46,213 nt of DNA from Lederbergia sp. NSJ-179. GTDB lineage: Bacteria; Bacillota; Bacilli; Bacillales; Bacillaceae_C. The notes beneath the pieces were generated by a model. It searched no databases, was not told where the DNA came from, and saw only the letters and a program-made list of their open reading frames with translations. The DNA is taken from contig NZ_JALIFP010000033.1 of assembly GCF_022867885.1 (NCBI RefSeq), forward strand, positions 1-46,213, read 5' to 3'. Numbering within the stretch: the stretch's first letter is position 1; the number at the start of each line of letters is the position of its first letter. This document shows positions 34,440 through 44,655 of the stretch, piece after piece. The position numbers were made by a program, and so were the translations under genes.

Positions 34440-37400
34440 ATGAGAAGATTCGGAAGGCTGGTTGGATTACCGAGTATTGTTTGTCTCATGTTTGGGTTGG
34501 TTTTGGTGCCGTTTTTACCGGCACATCAAACATCAGCGGATCATTCATCCAATAACACTTCGTCCAAAACCGACTTTTTTAGTTCATTTGAAAAGGGGGA
34601 TCCCCCGTTGACATGGAAGGATACAGTCGAAACCACACCTGATGGGAAAGAGAAAGCATCGGGTGTTGACGGAAACATTCCTCCAACGTCTTCTCCGTCT
34701 CCTATGAAGTCCGAACTTGGAAATGGGCCGACTAGCAGTTATATCGCAAAAACAAATGTTGGCTGGACTGGTAAAAAAGCGTTGACCTATGCCGGAACAC
34801 ATCTTGAGAAGGGAAGGGCTTATTCCTACAATAAATTGTTTGATGTTAATATTAAAGTAACTCCGGAAACACAACTATCGTATTATATCCATCCAGAATT
34901 TGTAGATAAAGATCAGTTGGATTATTCCAGCACCTATGTATCGATCGATTTAGCGTTTACTGATGGAACTTACTTAAGCGATCTTAGTGCGAAAGATCAA
35001 CATGGGGTGAAATTGAACCCTGAGGCCCAGGGGAAATCTAATACCTTATTTCCGAATCAGTGGAATTATCGTTTGTCTGACATCGGGAAGGTCGCATCCG
35101 GAAAAACCATTAAAAGAATCCTAGTAGCCTATGATAATCCGAACGGTCCAGGTGAATTTAAAGGCAGCATCGACGATATCGATATTAAAGGTCAACCGGA
35201 ACACAAAACTTACGCAAGTCCGATTGATTACGTGAATATCCTAAGGGGGACAAATAATAATAGAGAGTTTTCACGAGGTAACAATATCCCGGCTGTTGCA
35301 GTGCCGCATGGATTTAATTTCTGGATTCCCGTGACAGACGCAGGTGATAGGCGATGGATGTACAAATATCAGCAGGACAATAATGAAGACAATTTACCTG
35401 AAATTCAAAGCTTTTTGCTTAGTCACTCTCCCAGTCCATGGGTAGGAGATGGCGATCGTCAGACATTTCAAATCATGCCATCTGCTTCGGCATCAGATCT
35501 GCCACCTTTAAATCGTGACAAACGCGCACTTCCTTTCAAGCATGAGAATGAAATCGCAAAACCTAATTATTACAGTGTGACCTTTGAAAATGGAATCCAA
35601 ACGGAGATCACACCGACCAACCATGCGGCGATGTTCCGTTTTACATTCAAGGACAGTGTTTCTGACCTGATTTTTGACAATTTCAACAATGATGGTGGTT
35701 TGACACTTGCCCCGGATAAACAACATATACAGGGTTACACAGATGTGGGAACAAAAACCCCAGGGGCGACGAGAATGTTCTTCTATGCAACATTTGATAA
35801 ACCGGTCACGCAAAGTGGCAAATTGACTGGAGAAGATCGTGACGATGTTGCCGGTTACTTCCGTTTTGATACCTCAGGGAGTGACAAAACCGTGACAATG
35901 AAAATTGCCACATCACTTATCAGCATAGAACAAGCGAAGAAAAACCTAAATCAAGAAATTCACTCGAATGACACGTTTAAATCTGTCCAAGAAAGAGCAA
36001 AGGAGGAATGGAACAGCCTATTGAAAAAAATTGAAGTCGAAGGGGCGACAGATGAGGAACTCGTCACGTTGTATTCCAATATGTACCGGCTCTTTCTTTA
36101 TCCAAATAAGTTGTATGAAAACACAGGAACAATGGAACAACCTGTATACGAATACGCGAGTCCATTCTCAGATCTGGATGGAAAACCGACGGAAACCGAA
36201 ACCGGCGCGAAAATCGTTAAAGGAAAGCCATATGTCAATAATGGATTTTGGGATACGTATAGAACCGCATGGCCAGCCTACAGCCTGTTGTCACCGAACG
36301 AAACAGGTGAAATGATTGACGGTTTTCTTCAAGCGTATGAGCAAGGTGGTTGGATTCCGAGATGGTCAAGTCCCGGTCACGGAGGCGGGATGACGGGGAC
36401 AAGTGCGGATGTCGCCTTTACGGATGCATACCTTAAAGGTGTGAAAAATTTCGATGTGCAAAGCTTTTACGAAGCGGCAATCAAAGACGGGTCCGTTGTG
36501 AGCCATAATCAGAAGACGGGAAGAAATGGTCTTACAACATCCATTTTTAATGGTTATACAAGTACAGATACCGGTGAAGGGTTGTCTTGGGCCATTGAAG
36601 GTTATCTCAATGATTTTGCGATCGCTACGATTTCTAAGGAACTTGCCGAACAGACAGATAAAGAAGATCCGAAATATGAGCAATACACGACCAATTACAA
36701 GTATTTTATCAATCGAGCACAAAACTATGTGAATGTTTTTAATCCAGATGTGGAGTTTTTCATGGGGAAAGACCCATCTGGAAAGTGGAGAACCACTGCC
36801 GACAAATTTGATCCGAAAGATTGGTTGGGATCAGATTATGTAGAAACGAACGCATGGGGCACGGCTTTCTCCGTTCCTCATGATGGACAGGGATTAGCCA
36901 ATCTTTATGGTGGAAGCAAGGAAATGGCCAAAAAACTGGATGAGTTTTTTTCCATTCAAGAAACAGCTTTACAGCTTGGCGGACGAAATAACCCCATTCA
37001 CGAAATGCGTGAAGCCCGAGATGTTCGAATGGGAATGTATGGTCACAGTAACCAAGGCGCTTATCACATCATCTATATGTATGATTATGTTGGCCAGCCT
37101 TGGAAGGCTCAGGCAAAGGTTCGTGAAGTATTATCTCGGCTCTATGTCGGAAGTGAAATCGGTCAGGGGTATGTCGGGGATGATGACAACGGAGCAGCGT
37201 CCTCTTGGTATATCTTAAGTGCGGCGGGTTTTTATCCACTTCGTGCAGGTACATCTTCTTATGCAATCGGTGCTCCTTATTTTGAAAAAATGACGATTCA
37301 TTTGGAAAATGGAAAAGACATTGTCATCAACGCACCTGAAGTGAGTGACACAAACAAATATATTCAAAGTATGAAATTGAACGGGAAACCTTACAATAAA

Positions 37401-39662
37401 TTGACGATTGCTCATGAAGATCTTGCCAATGGTGCAACCTTAGAGTTTACAATGGGACCTGAGCCATCTAAATGGGGTACCGGAAAAGATGCGGCGCTAT
37501 CATCAATTACCTCAAGTTCAACGAATGGGTCGTCACTACAGCCTAACCCAATGGTTGATTTGACCGACAAAGGAAAGGGGCAATCCTATGATAACAGTGG
37601 GACGATAGCCAAAGCGCTTTTTGACAATTCATCCGATACATCGCTAACTTTGAAAGGAAAGAATCCTTGGATTCAGTACAATTTTATGGACGAAGCCCAA
37701 AAGGCGTTAATGTACACGATTACTACTGCCAAAGACGATCCGTCACAAGATCCGAAAAATTGGGTATTAATTGGATCCAAAGACGGTGAAAGTTGGACCA
37801 TTCTTGACAAAAGAAATAATGAACAGTTCAAATGGCGGCAGTATACCAAGCCATTTACAATTCAAAACCCGGGTAACTATTCCTTTTACAGACTGATTAT
37901 TCAGGAAAACGGCGGAGCCACGTCTACTTCGTTAGCGGAACTGGAACTGCTTGGCCTGAGGGATCTCGAAACGAAATTCGATCAAGTAGAGAAGACTTAT
38001 CAAGGATATGTGGAGTCAGGAGATATTAAAGGAGCAGCTGAAAAACTGATGTCTCGCTCGTTGCACCAAGCGCAAGAGCAGTTTAAAAACGAAAACAATG
38101 AGCAGGCCATCCAGCAATTGCAGGATTTTCTGAAACAAATGGATGAAGCCAAAACCGAGGAAGTTTCTGAAAAGGTTAAAACTAAATTAGGGGCGGATAT
38201 TCACGCTTTAATCGATTTGGTATCGAAGGTCACCATTCAACCGCCTGAAGGCGATTGGGAATATCATGAAGAGGTTGAAAAGATAACGGCATTCGAAATT
38301 TTCAATCTTGGTAGCGATACGATTGAGCCCGGCGAGGATGCCATCATAACCGCTTCTGTGAAAAACATCGGTTTAGTTTCGGGCGACGAGGAGATAAATT
38401 TTTATTTTGATGATAAGCTTGTCGATTCTGAAACTGTCACCCTGGAGCCCGGGGAAAGCAAAAAGGTGACGTTTACCGTTCATGCTGTGTCGCCAGGCGT
38501 ACATCAGATAAAAATTAACAATCAGACTGCTACGTTAAAAGCGTTGTACGCCGAAAAACCTGTATTGTCGTTGAGTTTTGAAGAGGACGGAGAAACTGTT
38601 AAAGATTCCTCTCCATATGGGTTAGACGGTCAATTGCATGGGAATGCATCACGCGTTCAAGGCCAATTCGGCAAGGCATTGAAGCTTGATGGGGGATGGG
38701 TTGAAATCCCGAACAACAGTTTATTAAATGGGGAGGATGCTTTTACGATCACGGCATGGCTGAATCTTGAAAACCCTGATGCCAATCAAAAGATAATGGG
38801 TAAAACCACGACAAATGATGGGTATTTGTTGGGTGTTCAAAGTGGAAAAATGTATCCAGAATTATGGGATGCCAGTGGTAAGCATCACACCTTTGAAGCT
38901 GGATCTGTTCCAGCTAACCAATGGGTTCATATGGCTCTTACATGGAAACAAGATGGGAGATTCATAGGGTATATTAACGGTGAAGAGGTTCAGAATATGC
39001 CTGCAAGTTCCTATCCTATTAAAGATAACGACACTCCGTTCATTATCGGGGCTGCGCCTTGGGGTACAGAGGCATTCCAGATGAAAGGAATGATTGATGA
39101 AGTTCGCATCTATAAAAGGGAGTTAAGCTCAGATGAAATTCAACCGAATTTAAACATGAATGCCATGATAAATGATGAGGTCCTTGAAGATAGGACACAG
39201 GTACCTGATACAACAATCGCAAAATTTAGCTGGAACGTAGAAGATGAATCAGCTAAGGTATCTGCGACTTTTGACGGTGAGGCATATAAGGAAGGAACCC
39301 CCATAGATTTGGCAGGAAACATCGGGGAACATACACTGGTTGTGACCGCTGCCAATGAAGCAGGAGTCATGAAAAAAACCTATCTGATTAATGTGGCGAC
39401 AAGCGTACCCGACATGAAGACACTCGTTCAGCGTTATGAAAAAGAAGGAGCGATCAAAAATCATGATGCTGCTCACGCGTTGGATTTACAATTAATAACG
39501 GTAGAACAATTCGAGAAAAAAGATGCCGCAGACAAAGTGTTGAAACACCTAAAAGGTTTCAAAGTATTAGTGGATGATCAGAAAAAGAACGAATTGATTT
39601 CTGAGGATGCATACAAAGCGTTGAAGGCGGATGCCGATTATTTGTTAAAAAAATGGCAATAG
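34440..39662 (+). CDS. Secreted multidomain GH92 mannosidase-family enzyme
   Basis: This is a 1740-residue exported glycosidase. A signal peptide (residues 1-~34, VCLMFGLVLVPFLPAHQTSA) is followed by an N-terminal beta region (~35-255). The GH92 N domain (~262-500) contains VNILRGTNNN, VAVPHGFNFWIPVT. The GH92 catalytic domain (~515-1005) contains GHSNQGAYHIIYMYDYVGQ, VGDDDNGAASSWYILSAAGF and LNGKPYNKL. Then come an F5/8 type C-like carbohydrate-binding domain (~1018-1176), a helical FIMAH-type repeat (~1179-1262), a CARDB-like domain (~1282-1365), a LamG-like domain (~1370-1560), an Ig-like domain (~1565-1655) and a second FIMAH-type repeat (~1657-1740). There is no LPxTG anchor. The usual general-acid Glu of GH92 appears to be Gln872; D914-D916 fit the calcium/base region. 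It probably degrades mannose-containing glycans outside the cell. The ATG follows AAGAAAGGAATG. Confidence 0.9.
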   Translation: MRRFGRLVGLPSIVCLMFGLVLVPFLPAHQTSADHSSNNTSSKTDFFSSFEKGDPPLTWKDTVETTPDGKEKASGVDGNIPPTSSPSPMKSELGNGPTSSYIAKTNVGWTGKKALTYAGTHLEKGRAYSYNKLFDVNIKVTPETQLSYYIHPEFVDKDQLDYSSTYVSIDLAFTDGTYLSDLSAKDQHGVKLNPEAQGKSNTLFPNQWNYRLSDIGKVASGKTIKRILVAYDNPNGPGEFKGSIDDIDIKGQPEHKTYASPIDYVNILRGTNNNREFSRGNNIPAVAVPHGFNFWIPVTDAGDRRWMYKYQQDNNEDNLPEIQSFLLSHSPSPWVGDGDRQTFQIMPSASASDLPPLNRDKRALPFKHENEIAKPNYYSVTFENGIQTEITPTNHAAMFRFTFKDSVSDLIFDNFNNDGGLTLAPDKQHIQGYTDVGTKTPGATRMFFYATFDKPVTQSGKLTGEDRDDVAGYFRFDTSGSDKTVTMKIATSLISIEQAKKNLNQEIHSNDTFKSVQERAKEEWNSLLKKIEVEGATDEELVTLYSNMYRLFLYPNKLYENTGTMEQPVYEYASPFSDLDGKPTETETGAKIVKGKPYVNNGFWDTYRTAWPAYSLLSPNETGEMIDGFLQAYEQGGWIPRWSSPGHGGGMTGTSADVAFTDAYLKGVKNFDVQSFYEAAIKDGSVVSHNQKTGRNGLTTSIFNGYTSTDTGEGLSWAIEGYLNDFAIATISKELAEQTDKEDPKYEQYTTNYKYFINRAQNYVNVFNPDVEFFMGKDPSGKWRTTADKFDPKDWLGSDYVETNAWGTAFSVPHDGQGLANLYGGSKEMAKKLDEFFSIQETALQLGGRNNPIHEMREARDVRMGMYGHSNQGAYHIIYMYDYVGQPWKAQAKVREVLSRLYVGSEIGQGYVGDDDNGAASSWYILSAAGFYPLRAGTSSYAIGAPYFEKMTIHLENGKDIVINAPEVSDTNKYIQSMKLNGKPYNKLTIAHEDLANGATLEFTMGPEPSKWGTGKDAALSSITSSSTNGSSLQPNPMVDLTDKGKGQSYDNSGTIAKALFDNSSDTSLTLKGKNPWIQYNFMDEAQKALMYTITTAKDDPSQDPKNWVLIGSKDGESWTILDKRNNEQFKWRQYTKPFTIQNPGNYSFYRLIIQENGGATSTSLAELELLGLRDLETKFDQVEKTYQGYVESGDIKGAAEKLMSRSLHQAQEQFKNENNEQAIQQLQDFLKQMDEAKTEEVSEKVKTKLGADIHALIDLVSKVTIQPPEGDWEYHEEVEKITAFEIFNLGSDTIEPGEDAIITASVKNIGLVSGDEEINFYFDDKLVDSETVTLEPGESKKVTFTVHAVSPGVHQIKINNQTATLKALYAEKPVLSLSFEEDGETVKDSSPYGLDGQLHGNASRVQGQFGKALKLDGGWVEIPNNSLLNGEDAFTITAWLNLENPDANQKIMGKTTTNDGYLLGVQSGKMYPELWDASGKHHTFEAGSVPANQWVHMALTWKQDGRFIGYINGEEVQNMPASSYPIKDNDTPFIIGAAPWGTEAFQMKGMIDEVRIYKRELSSDEIQPNLNMNAMINDEVLEDRTQVPDTTIAKFSWNVEDESAKVSATFDGEAYKEGTPIDLAGNIGEHTLVVTAANEAGVMKKTYLINVATSVPDMKTLVQRYEKEGAIKNHDAAHALDLQLITVEQFEKKDAADKVLKHLKGFKVLVDDQKKNELISEDAYKALKADADYLLKKWQ

Positions 39663-39666
39663 AAGC

Positions 39667-39897
39667 ACGAAGATTGTAAAAGCAGGAGTATCGATTATAA
39701 AAGAAGATTTATCAGGTCTAAAAGCAGAAGTGTCATCCATGAAGAAAGATTTATCAAAAGTTAAAACGGATGTATCTGAAATCAAAGAGATCGTCATGAA
39801 TCATGCAACCGAAAATCGCAGTCTTTTTAAGTATGTAGAGTCAAAGTTCGGTGAACAACAGCGTATTTTCAAAGTCGTAGAAAATGAACTGAAATAA
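39667..39897 (+). pseudogene. Coiled-coil protein C-terminal remnant
   Basis: One frame from about 39667 to TAA 39895-39897 encodes a helical, charged sequence with repeating units (KEDLSGLKAEVSSMKKDL, SKVKTDVSEIKEIVMNHA) and a YVESKFGEQQR end. It resembles the C-terminal parts of small coiled-coil proteins of Bacillus and its phages. The first ATG (39739) lacks a ribosome binding site and would give 52 residues, so I think only a remnant is left behind the GH92 gene. Confidence 0.4.
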
Positions 39898-39961
39898 GTA
39901 AACATCGCCCTTGACTATTTGAGTGCTAAGACAGGATAACACGATGCAGAAATACACAACC

Positions 39962-40004
39962 TCAATAAAAGAATCCGGTCCTTGTGATTGGATTCTTTTA
40001 TTGA
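39962..40004. terminator. Perfect 15-bp hairpin between GH92 gene and mprF
   Basis: TCAATAAAAGAATCC (39962-39976) is fully complementary to GGATTCTTTTATTGA (39990-40004). The T-rich right arm fits a terminator for the plus-strand GH92 transcript, some 300 bases after its stop. Confidence 0.65.
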
Positions 40005-40100
40005 TGGATCTGGAAAGGTATGCTATACCGTTACTTGCTTTCTCTTCAACAGCCAATTTGTAGGGACCAGAGAAGAAGGCCGCAGGTTTAAAATGTAAAA

Positions 40101-40132
40101 AAGACAATCCCTCACTGTCTTTATCGTGAGGG
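40101..40132 (-). terminator. Intrinsic terminator of mprF
   Basis: On the minus strand CCCTCAC and GTGAGGG form a 7-bp stem around a 10-base loop, followed by ATTGTCTTTTTT. The stem begins inside the end of mprF (stop at 40121-40123). Confidence 0.8.
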
Positions 40133-42662
40133 TGCCCTTCCCTTACTAATCATTTTTGTGACAAGAATCATAGTGGAGGCCAAGGAGTATTTATTTCGAT
40201 AGGCCAAATATTTTCCAGACCAGTTGGGATGATATTTATTCTTAAAGTCTCGTAATCCACTAAACTTATACATATAGCGGACGTTGTGAAAGACGGCGGA
40301 GGCCATTCGTTCGCGCAGGAAGGAATGCTTTGTAAAGCCTACATTCGAAAGCGGGGCCATGCCAAGATTGAAATGACGATAGCCTTTTTCCTTTGCCCAG
40401 CGGAATAAGTAAATAAATAGTACATCATTTACGCCACTTGGTGCTGTTGGCAGATAACGCATTAAATCAACAGAAATACTCCCATCCTGATAAGTAGGCA
40501 TAATATTCATAAAGGCTATAATCTCCCCATCTGCATCTTTTAGTACGGCAATGGGGGCATTGGATAAATAATCCTGATCAAAAAAGCCTAATGAAAATTG
40601 CTTCTCTCGCTTTTTTCCGAGCCATTCATCAGATACATGCTTGATTTTCTCTAAAAAGTCATGTGAGAAAGGGGGAGAATAAACAGAAAACGTATAGCCG
40701 TTCTTTTCAAAGCGATTGAAGGTTGATCGTAATCCGGCATTTTTCTTACCTGAAATGGTAAAGCTGTCCAGATCCACTGTTGCTTCCTCTCCAAGTTTGA
40801 AAAAATGATAGCCTAAATCATGGTAAAGAGACATCAGCTCGTCACTTACTTGATAAAAGATGCAATTGTACCCGTAATGATCCGCCATTTCATTGATTTT
40901 CATGAGTACACTTTTAAACGAGGATTTTTCTCCTTGCGGGTCACCGAGCACCACAATATTTTTCCCTTTTACAGCAAATTGCAGCATCGCTTTTCCGTCA
41001 TCACTTATGAATAACCTTTTATCTCCTAAAAATCCGAGATGACTAAGCGCATGCCCCCCCATACTTTTGTAAAAACTCTGTGAGCTTTTGCGCGCTATAG
41101 GCTTCCCCAATTTTTGGCTGATGTCTTTTATCAAAGAATATAATGCTTAATACAATATAGATAAAAGCTACTAAGCACCCGGTAAAGGCTAAACCGTAAA
41201 TTCCATATAAAGGCTTATCATAACCGGTTGCAAGCAATCCTTCTCGGGCTAAAAGGACGAAACCAAAGAAGCAGCCGATACATAAATACAATAATTTCCG
41301 TACACTTGCTGCTGTAAAAGGTAAGCTGTGTCGTCTAAATTGTTTTCGCAGCAAAATTAAAACGAGTAAATGAAAGGCTGCTAATAAACCAATAATAAAA
41401 TTTTCCGATTGAAACAATAATAAAATAATCGATATGGCCAACGTTACGCTAACAATTTGCCAGGAACGTTTCGTCTGATAATACTGCTCCTTCATCAGGA
41501 ACCATAAAGTAATCCCACAAGCAAATAAGACTAAATAATAAAAATCCAGTGTAAACAAAGATAGTTTTGATTTCTCCAACCCATGAATCGAAATGATATC
41601 AAAAATCGGAATCGTGATCAGAAAAAATCCTGAAATAAAAGCCAGCAACGATAAGGACCAATACCCTAATGGGATCAAAGCTTGCCGTTGTAATGTCCAG
41701 ACAACACTTGATATTTCAATGACTGGCGTGACAATTTGGCTATCCTCTGACTTTTTTATCGCAGTGGAGGCCATTTCGATCGCTGCCAAAATTAATCCTA
41801 TTATAAAAGGAATTAAATAGTAAACAAAGCGATACAAGAAAAGGGCGGTCAATAAAGGTTCTGACTCGATTCCGTATAGTTGCCCACTAGATAAAACCAT
41901 CAGATCAAATGAGCCAAACCCGCCAGGAATCATACTAATAAAGCCAGTGATGGCGGCAATAATAAAGATCCCAAATACAAGGAGAAAGGATAGATGAATC
42001 CCGGCAAATACAAAAGATAGATAGAGCACGAGCCCTGCCCCAAACCATTCTAGCACTGAAACAAGTGAATATTGAACCGTAATAAGTGGTGAAAAATAGC
42101 TTGTCTTCTTCCATCTGGAAAGGCCAATATATAAAGGGGAAAGCAATGAAACAGCCACCAACACAAGCAGTATCCAGCTTTTTCCGGCAAGGATGCCCCT
42201 AATCGGAAAGATCCCGATCAAGGCCAAAATCGCAAAAACAGATAGTCCCATTGCGGCGGCTGGTGCTAACCAAGCGATCCCTTTTCCTAGTTCACCGCCC
42301 TTTTCTGAATATTTTTTGTACAGCATGCCACGAATCCCAGCACCAATTAATCCACCGAAGCCAAAGATGCCATTAAAGGAATTTGCGATCCAAGAGACGT
42401 TGAATATTTTCCGCTTTTGGATCGTAAGCTCTTGAGATCGAATAAAGAAATAATCATAGAAAAACATCGTACCAACAGATAGAAGAGCAACGATAATCAG
42501 GATCGTCATATGGACGAAAGAAATTTGATTAATTACTTGTAAAGATTCCTTTAAGGACACATCCTGTAATTCGCTTTTTCCTTGGATAAAAATAATCGAA
42601 AGAACGAGTACCATAAAGGCAATCTTCCCGATCCTAACGAATAGCTGCTTGTTTTTTAACAT
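40121..42662 (-). pseudogene. mprF: Phosphatidylglycerol lysyltransferase MprF, split by a +1 frameshift in a G7 tract
   Basis: MprF adds lysine from Lys-tRNA to phosphatidylglycerol and flips the product, lowering the negative charge of the membrane and giving resistance to cationic peptides. The first frame (42662 to 41043, 539 residues) encodes about 13-14 membrane helices, the flippase and N-terminal synthase portion. The second frame (ending at 40121) encodes the cytoplasmic aminoacyl transferase domain with GDPQGEKSSF, NLGMAPLSNVGF, KYHPNWSGKYLAY. At the junction (41054-41060, seven C on the plus strand) six bases would read YGGHALSHLGF as in known MprF; seven bases give YGGACA and stop. 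Joined, the protein would be about 846 residues, the family length. Otherwise the gene looks intact. Confidence 0.92.
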
Positions 42663-42743
42663 AAAAAAATCCCTCGCTCACATAACACTCATTATTTTCA
42701 TCATACCGATCCGAAGGGATAGCTCCAATGGAATGGACTTACA

Positions 42744-42769
42744 AAAAGCTTACATTCTTGTAAGCTTTT
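42744..42769. promoter_or_regulatory. 11-bp inverted repeat in the mprF-ytpQ divergent region
   Basis: AAAAGCTTACA (42744-42754) pairs perfectly with TGTAAGCTTTT (42759-42769) around a 4-base loop. It lies 82 bases upstream of mprF and 145 upstream of ytpQ, so neither gene ends there. An operator is possible, or a leftover terminator; no T-run follows. Confidence 0.45.
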
Positions 42770-42913
42770 CGTTTGGCTACCATCCTTCATTCTATTAAAC
42801 GACATATAGGGGCAAAAAGTTTCACTTTTCGTATTTTCCTCCATCTTTGAGACTCTGGCTGATTTTGTGTAAAATAAGAAGCAGCTTATTTTTTCCCAAA
42901 GGAGGGGAGTAGC

Positions 42914-43735
42914 TTGAAAATGGATGAAAAGAAAATAAGGAAAAAATTGGAACAGCGACTGGCAAGATCAGGACGGAAGCTCCATTATGATCGGGAAAAA
43001 GAGAATTTACGGGTTGAAAATGATGCTACCGGAAAAGGGGTCGACATCGCGCTTTCTCCTTTAGTGGCCAAATGGCATGAGCGTAAAGAGCAAGCGATTG
43101 ATGAGGTCGTTTATTATGTAGAAGAAGCGTTGCAGGTGATGGGCAGGCATCAATCAATAGCCGGGCAGGAAAAGAAAATTTATCCTGTTATTCGCTCGAC
43201 TTCCTTTCCAAAGGAAACAGGGGAAGGGGTCTCCTTTCTAACGGATGATCATACGGCAGAAACGCGGATTTATTATGCCCTTGATCTTGGGAGTACGTAT
43301 CGTCTTTTAGATGAGGATTTGCTTAAAAAAGAAGGATTAACGGCACAGAAAGTAAGGGAAATCGCGCGCTTTAATGTACGTTCATTGCCTGTTGACATGA
43401 AAAAAGATACAGTGCGTGAGAATGTGTTTTACTTTTTAAATACAAATGATGGTTATGATGCAAGCCGAATTTTAAATGAAAAATTTTTACAAGAAAAAGC
43501 GGAAACGATAGAAGGGGATATGATTGTTGCGGTTCCCCACCAGGATGTTTTAATTATAGGTGATATCCGCAATCCAACGGGTTATGACATTTTAGCGGAA
43601 TTAACGATGAGTTTTTTTACATCAGGAAAAGTGCCGATTACGGCGTTATCCTTTACCTATGAGGATGGAAAGTTGGAGCCTATTTTTATATTGGCCCAGG
43701 ATCAAAAAAGGAAGAACGAAAGGGAGAAAGAATAA
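42914..43735 (+). CDS. ytpQ: DUF1444 family protein YtpQ
   Basis: This 273-residue protein matches YtpQ. It has an N-terminal basic helix, then [64 protein letters not shown], and [13 protein letters not shown] at the end. The function is unknown. Starts are TTG 42914 (5 bases from AAAGGAGGGGAG) or ATG 42920 (11 bases); the second has the more usual spacing, while the first gives MKMDEKK, similar to the B. subtilis start. The stop overlaps the ytpR start region, so the two are an operon. Confidence 0.92.
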   Translation: MKMDEKKIRKKLEQRLARSGRKLHYDREKENLRVENDATGKGVDIALSPLVAKWHERKEQAIDEVVYYVEEALQVMGRHQSIAGQEKKIYPVIRSTSFPKETGEGVSFLTDDHTAETRIYYALDLGSTYRLLDEDLLKKEGLTAQKVREIARFNVRSLPVDMKKDTVRENVFYFLNTNDGYDASRILNEKFLQEKAETIEGDMIVAVPHQDVLIIGDIRNPTGYDILAELTMSFFTSGKVPITALSFTYEDGKLEPIFILAQDQKRKNEREKE

Positions 43736-44338
43736 ATGAATGTCTTTTATAATCGAAAAGGGGTAGGCGACACCTTATTGATCGCCATTCAAGATATCGA
43801 GCATCCCACATTTGAGCGGAAAGGGGATGTTGCTCGAATTTTTGATAAAAAAACAAACAAAACAGGGGGATTCAATCTTTTTCATGCCTCCAAATATGTG
43901 GAAGTCGATGCAAATGGACAAGTTGATTTGAATGAAGCACTTGTCGATAAAATAAATGCCGCGATTAGGCAAAATGGCTTTGATGAGAAGCTTCATGCAG
44001 ACTTCTCTCCAAAATTTGTTGTCGGCTATGTCAAAGAAAAAATGAAGCATCCCAATGCGGATAAATTAAGTATCTGTCAGGTGGATGTCGGAACAGAAGT
44101 ACTGCAAATTGTCTGCGGCGCTCCGAATGTGGACGCCGGTCAAAAAGTCGTTGTCGCCAAAGTGGGCGCAGTCATGCCAAGCGGAATGGTGATTAAAGAT
44201 GCAGAGCTTCGTGGAGTTCCTTCCAGCGGTATGATCTGCTCGGCAAAGGAATTGGATTTACCGAATGCACCTAAGGAAAAAGAAATTCTCGTGTTGGAAG
44301 CAGATGCTTATGAAATTGGACAAGCATTTATTAAATAG
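43736..44338 (+). CDS. ytpR: tRNA-binding domain protein YtpR
   Basis: This 200-residue protein has an N-terminal DUF4479 domain (~1-90, [19 protein letters not shown]) and a C-terminal tRNA_bind OB fold (~92-200) with [40 protein letters not shown] and [16 protein letters not shown]. The OB domain is like that at the N-terminus of PheT, and binds tRNA non-specifically. The start immediately follows the ytpQ stop (0-base gap, AAAGGGAG upstream). Confidence 0.95.
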   Translation: MNVFYNRKGVGDTLLIAIQDIEHPTFERKGDVARIFDKKTNKTGGFNLFHASKYVEVDANGQVDLNEALVDKINAAIRQNGFDEKLHADFSPKFVVGYVKEKMKHPNADKLSICQVDVGTEVLQIVCGAPNVDAGQKVVVAKVGAVMPSGMVIKDAELRGVPSSGMICSAKELDLPNAPKEKEILVLEADAYEIGQAFIK

Positions 44339-44439
44339 GAGCGGTAAGCTTTTGACTATATAACCGGGTTGCCGGATATGTAATGAGGTTCTCGCAATCC
44401 TGGCCTAAAAAAGATTTGGCTCAACTAGCCGGGAATTTG

Positions 44440-44655
44440 GAGTACGGACCGATTAATTGAGAGTAGTGGACCGATTAGTCGGGAGTACGGAGCGATTGTC
44501 GAGAGTTGGACCAATTAATCAAGAGTACGGACCGATTAGTCGGGAGTACGGACCAATTAATCGAGAGAATGGACCGATTAATCGAGAGTTCAGACCAATT
44601 AATCGAGAGTATGGACCAATTAACCAAAAGTTCGAACCAATTAGTCGGGAATTCT
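44440..44655 (+). repeat. About 21-bp tandem repeat array, roughly 10 units
   Basis: Units of 20-22 bp, typically GAGTACGGACCGATTAGTC plus two bases, follow each other from 44440 to about 44655. The second half has more diverged variants (GAGAATGGACCGATTAATC, GTTCAGACCAATTAATC). The array is 100 bases downstream of ytpR. Apparent small proteins here on either strand are by-products. Confidence 0.9.
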
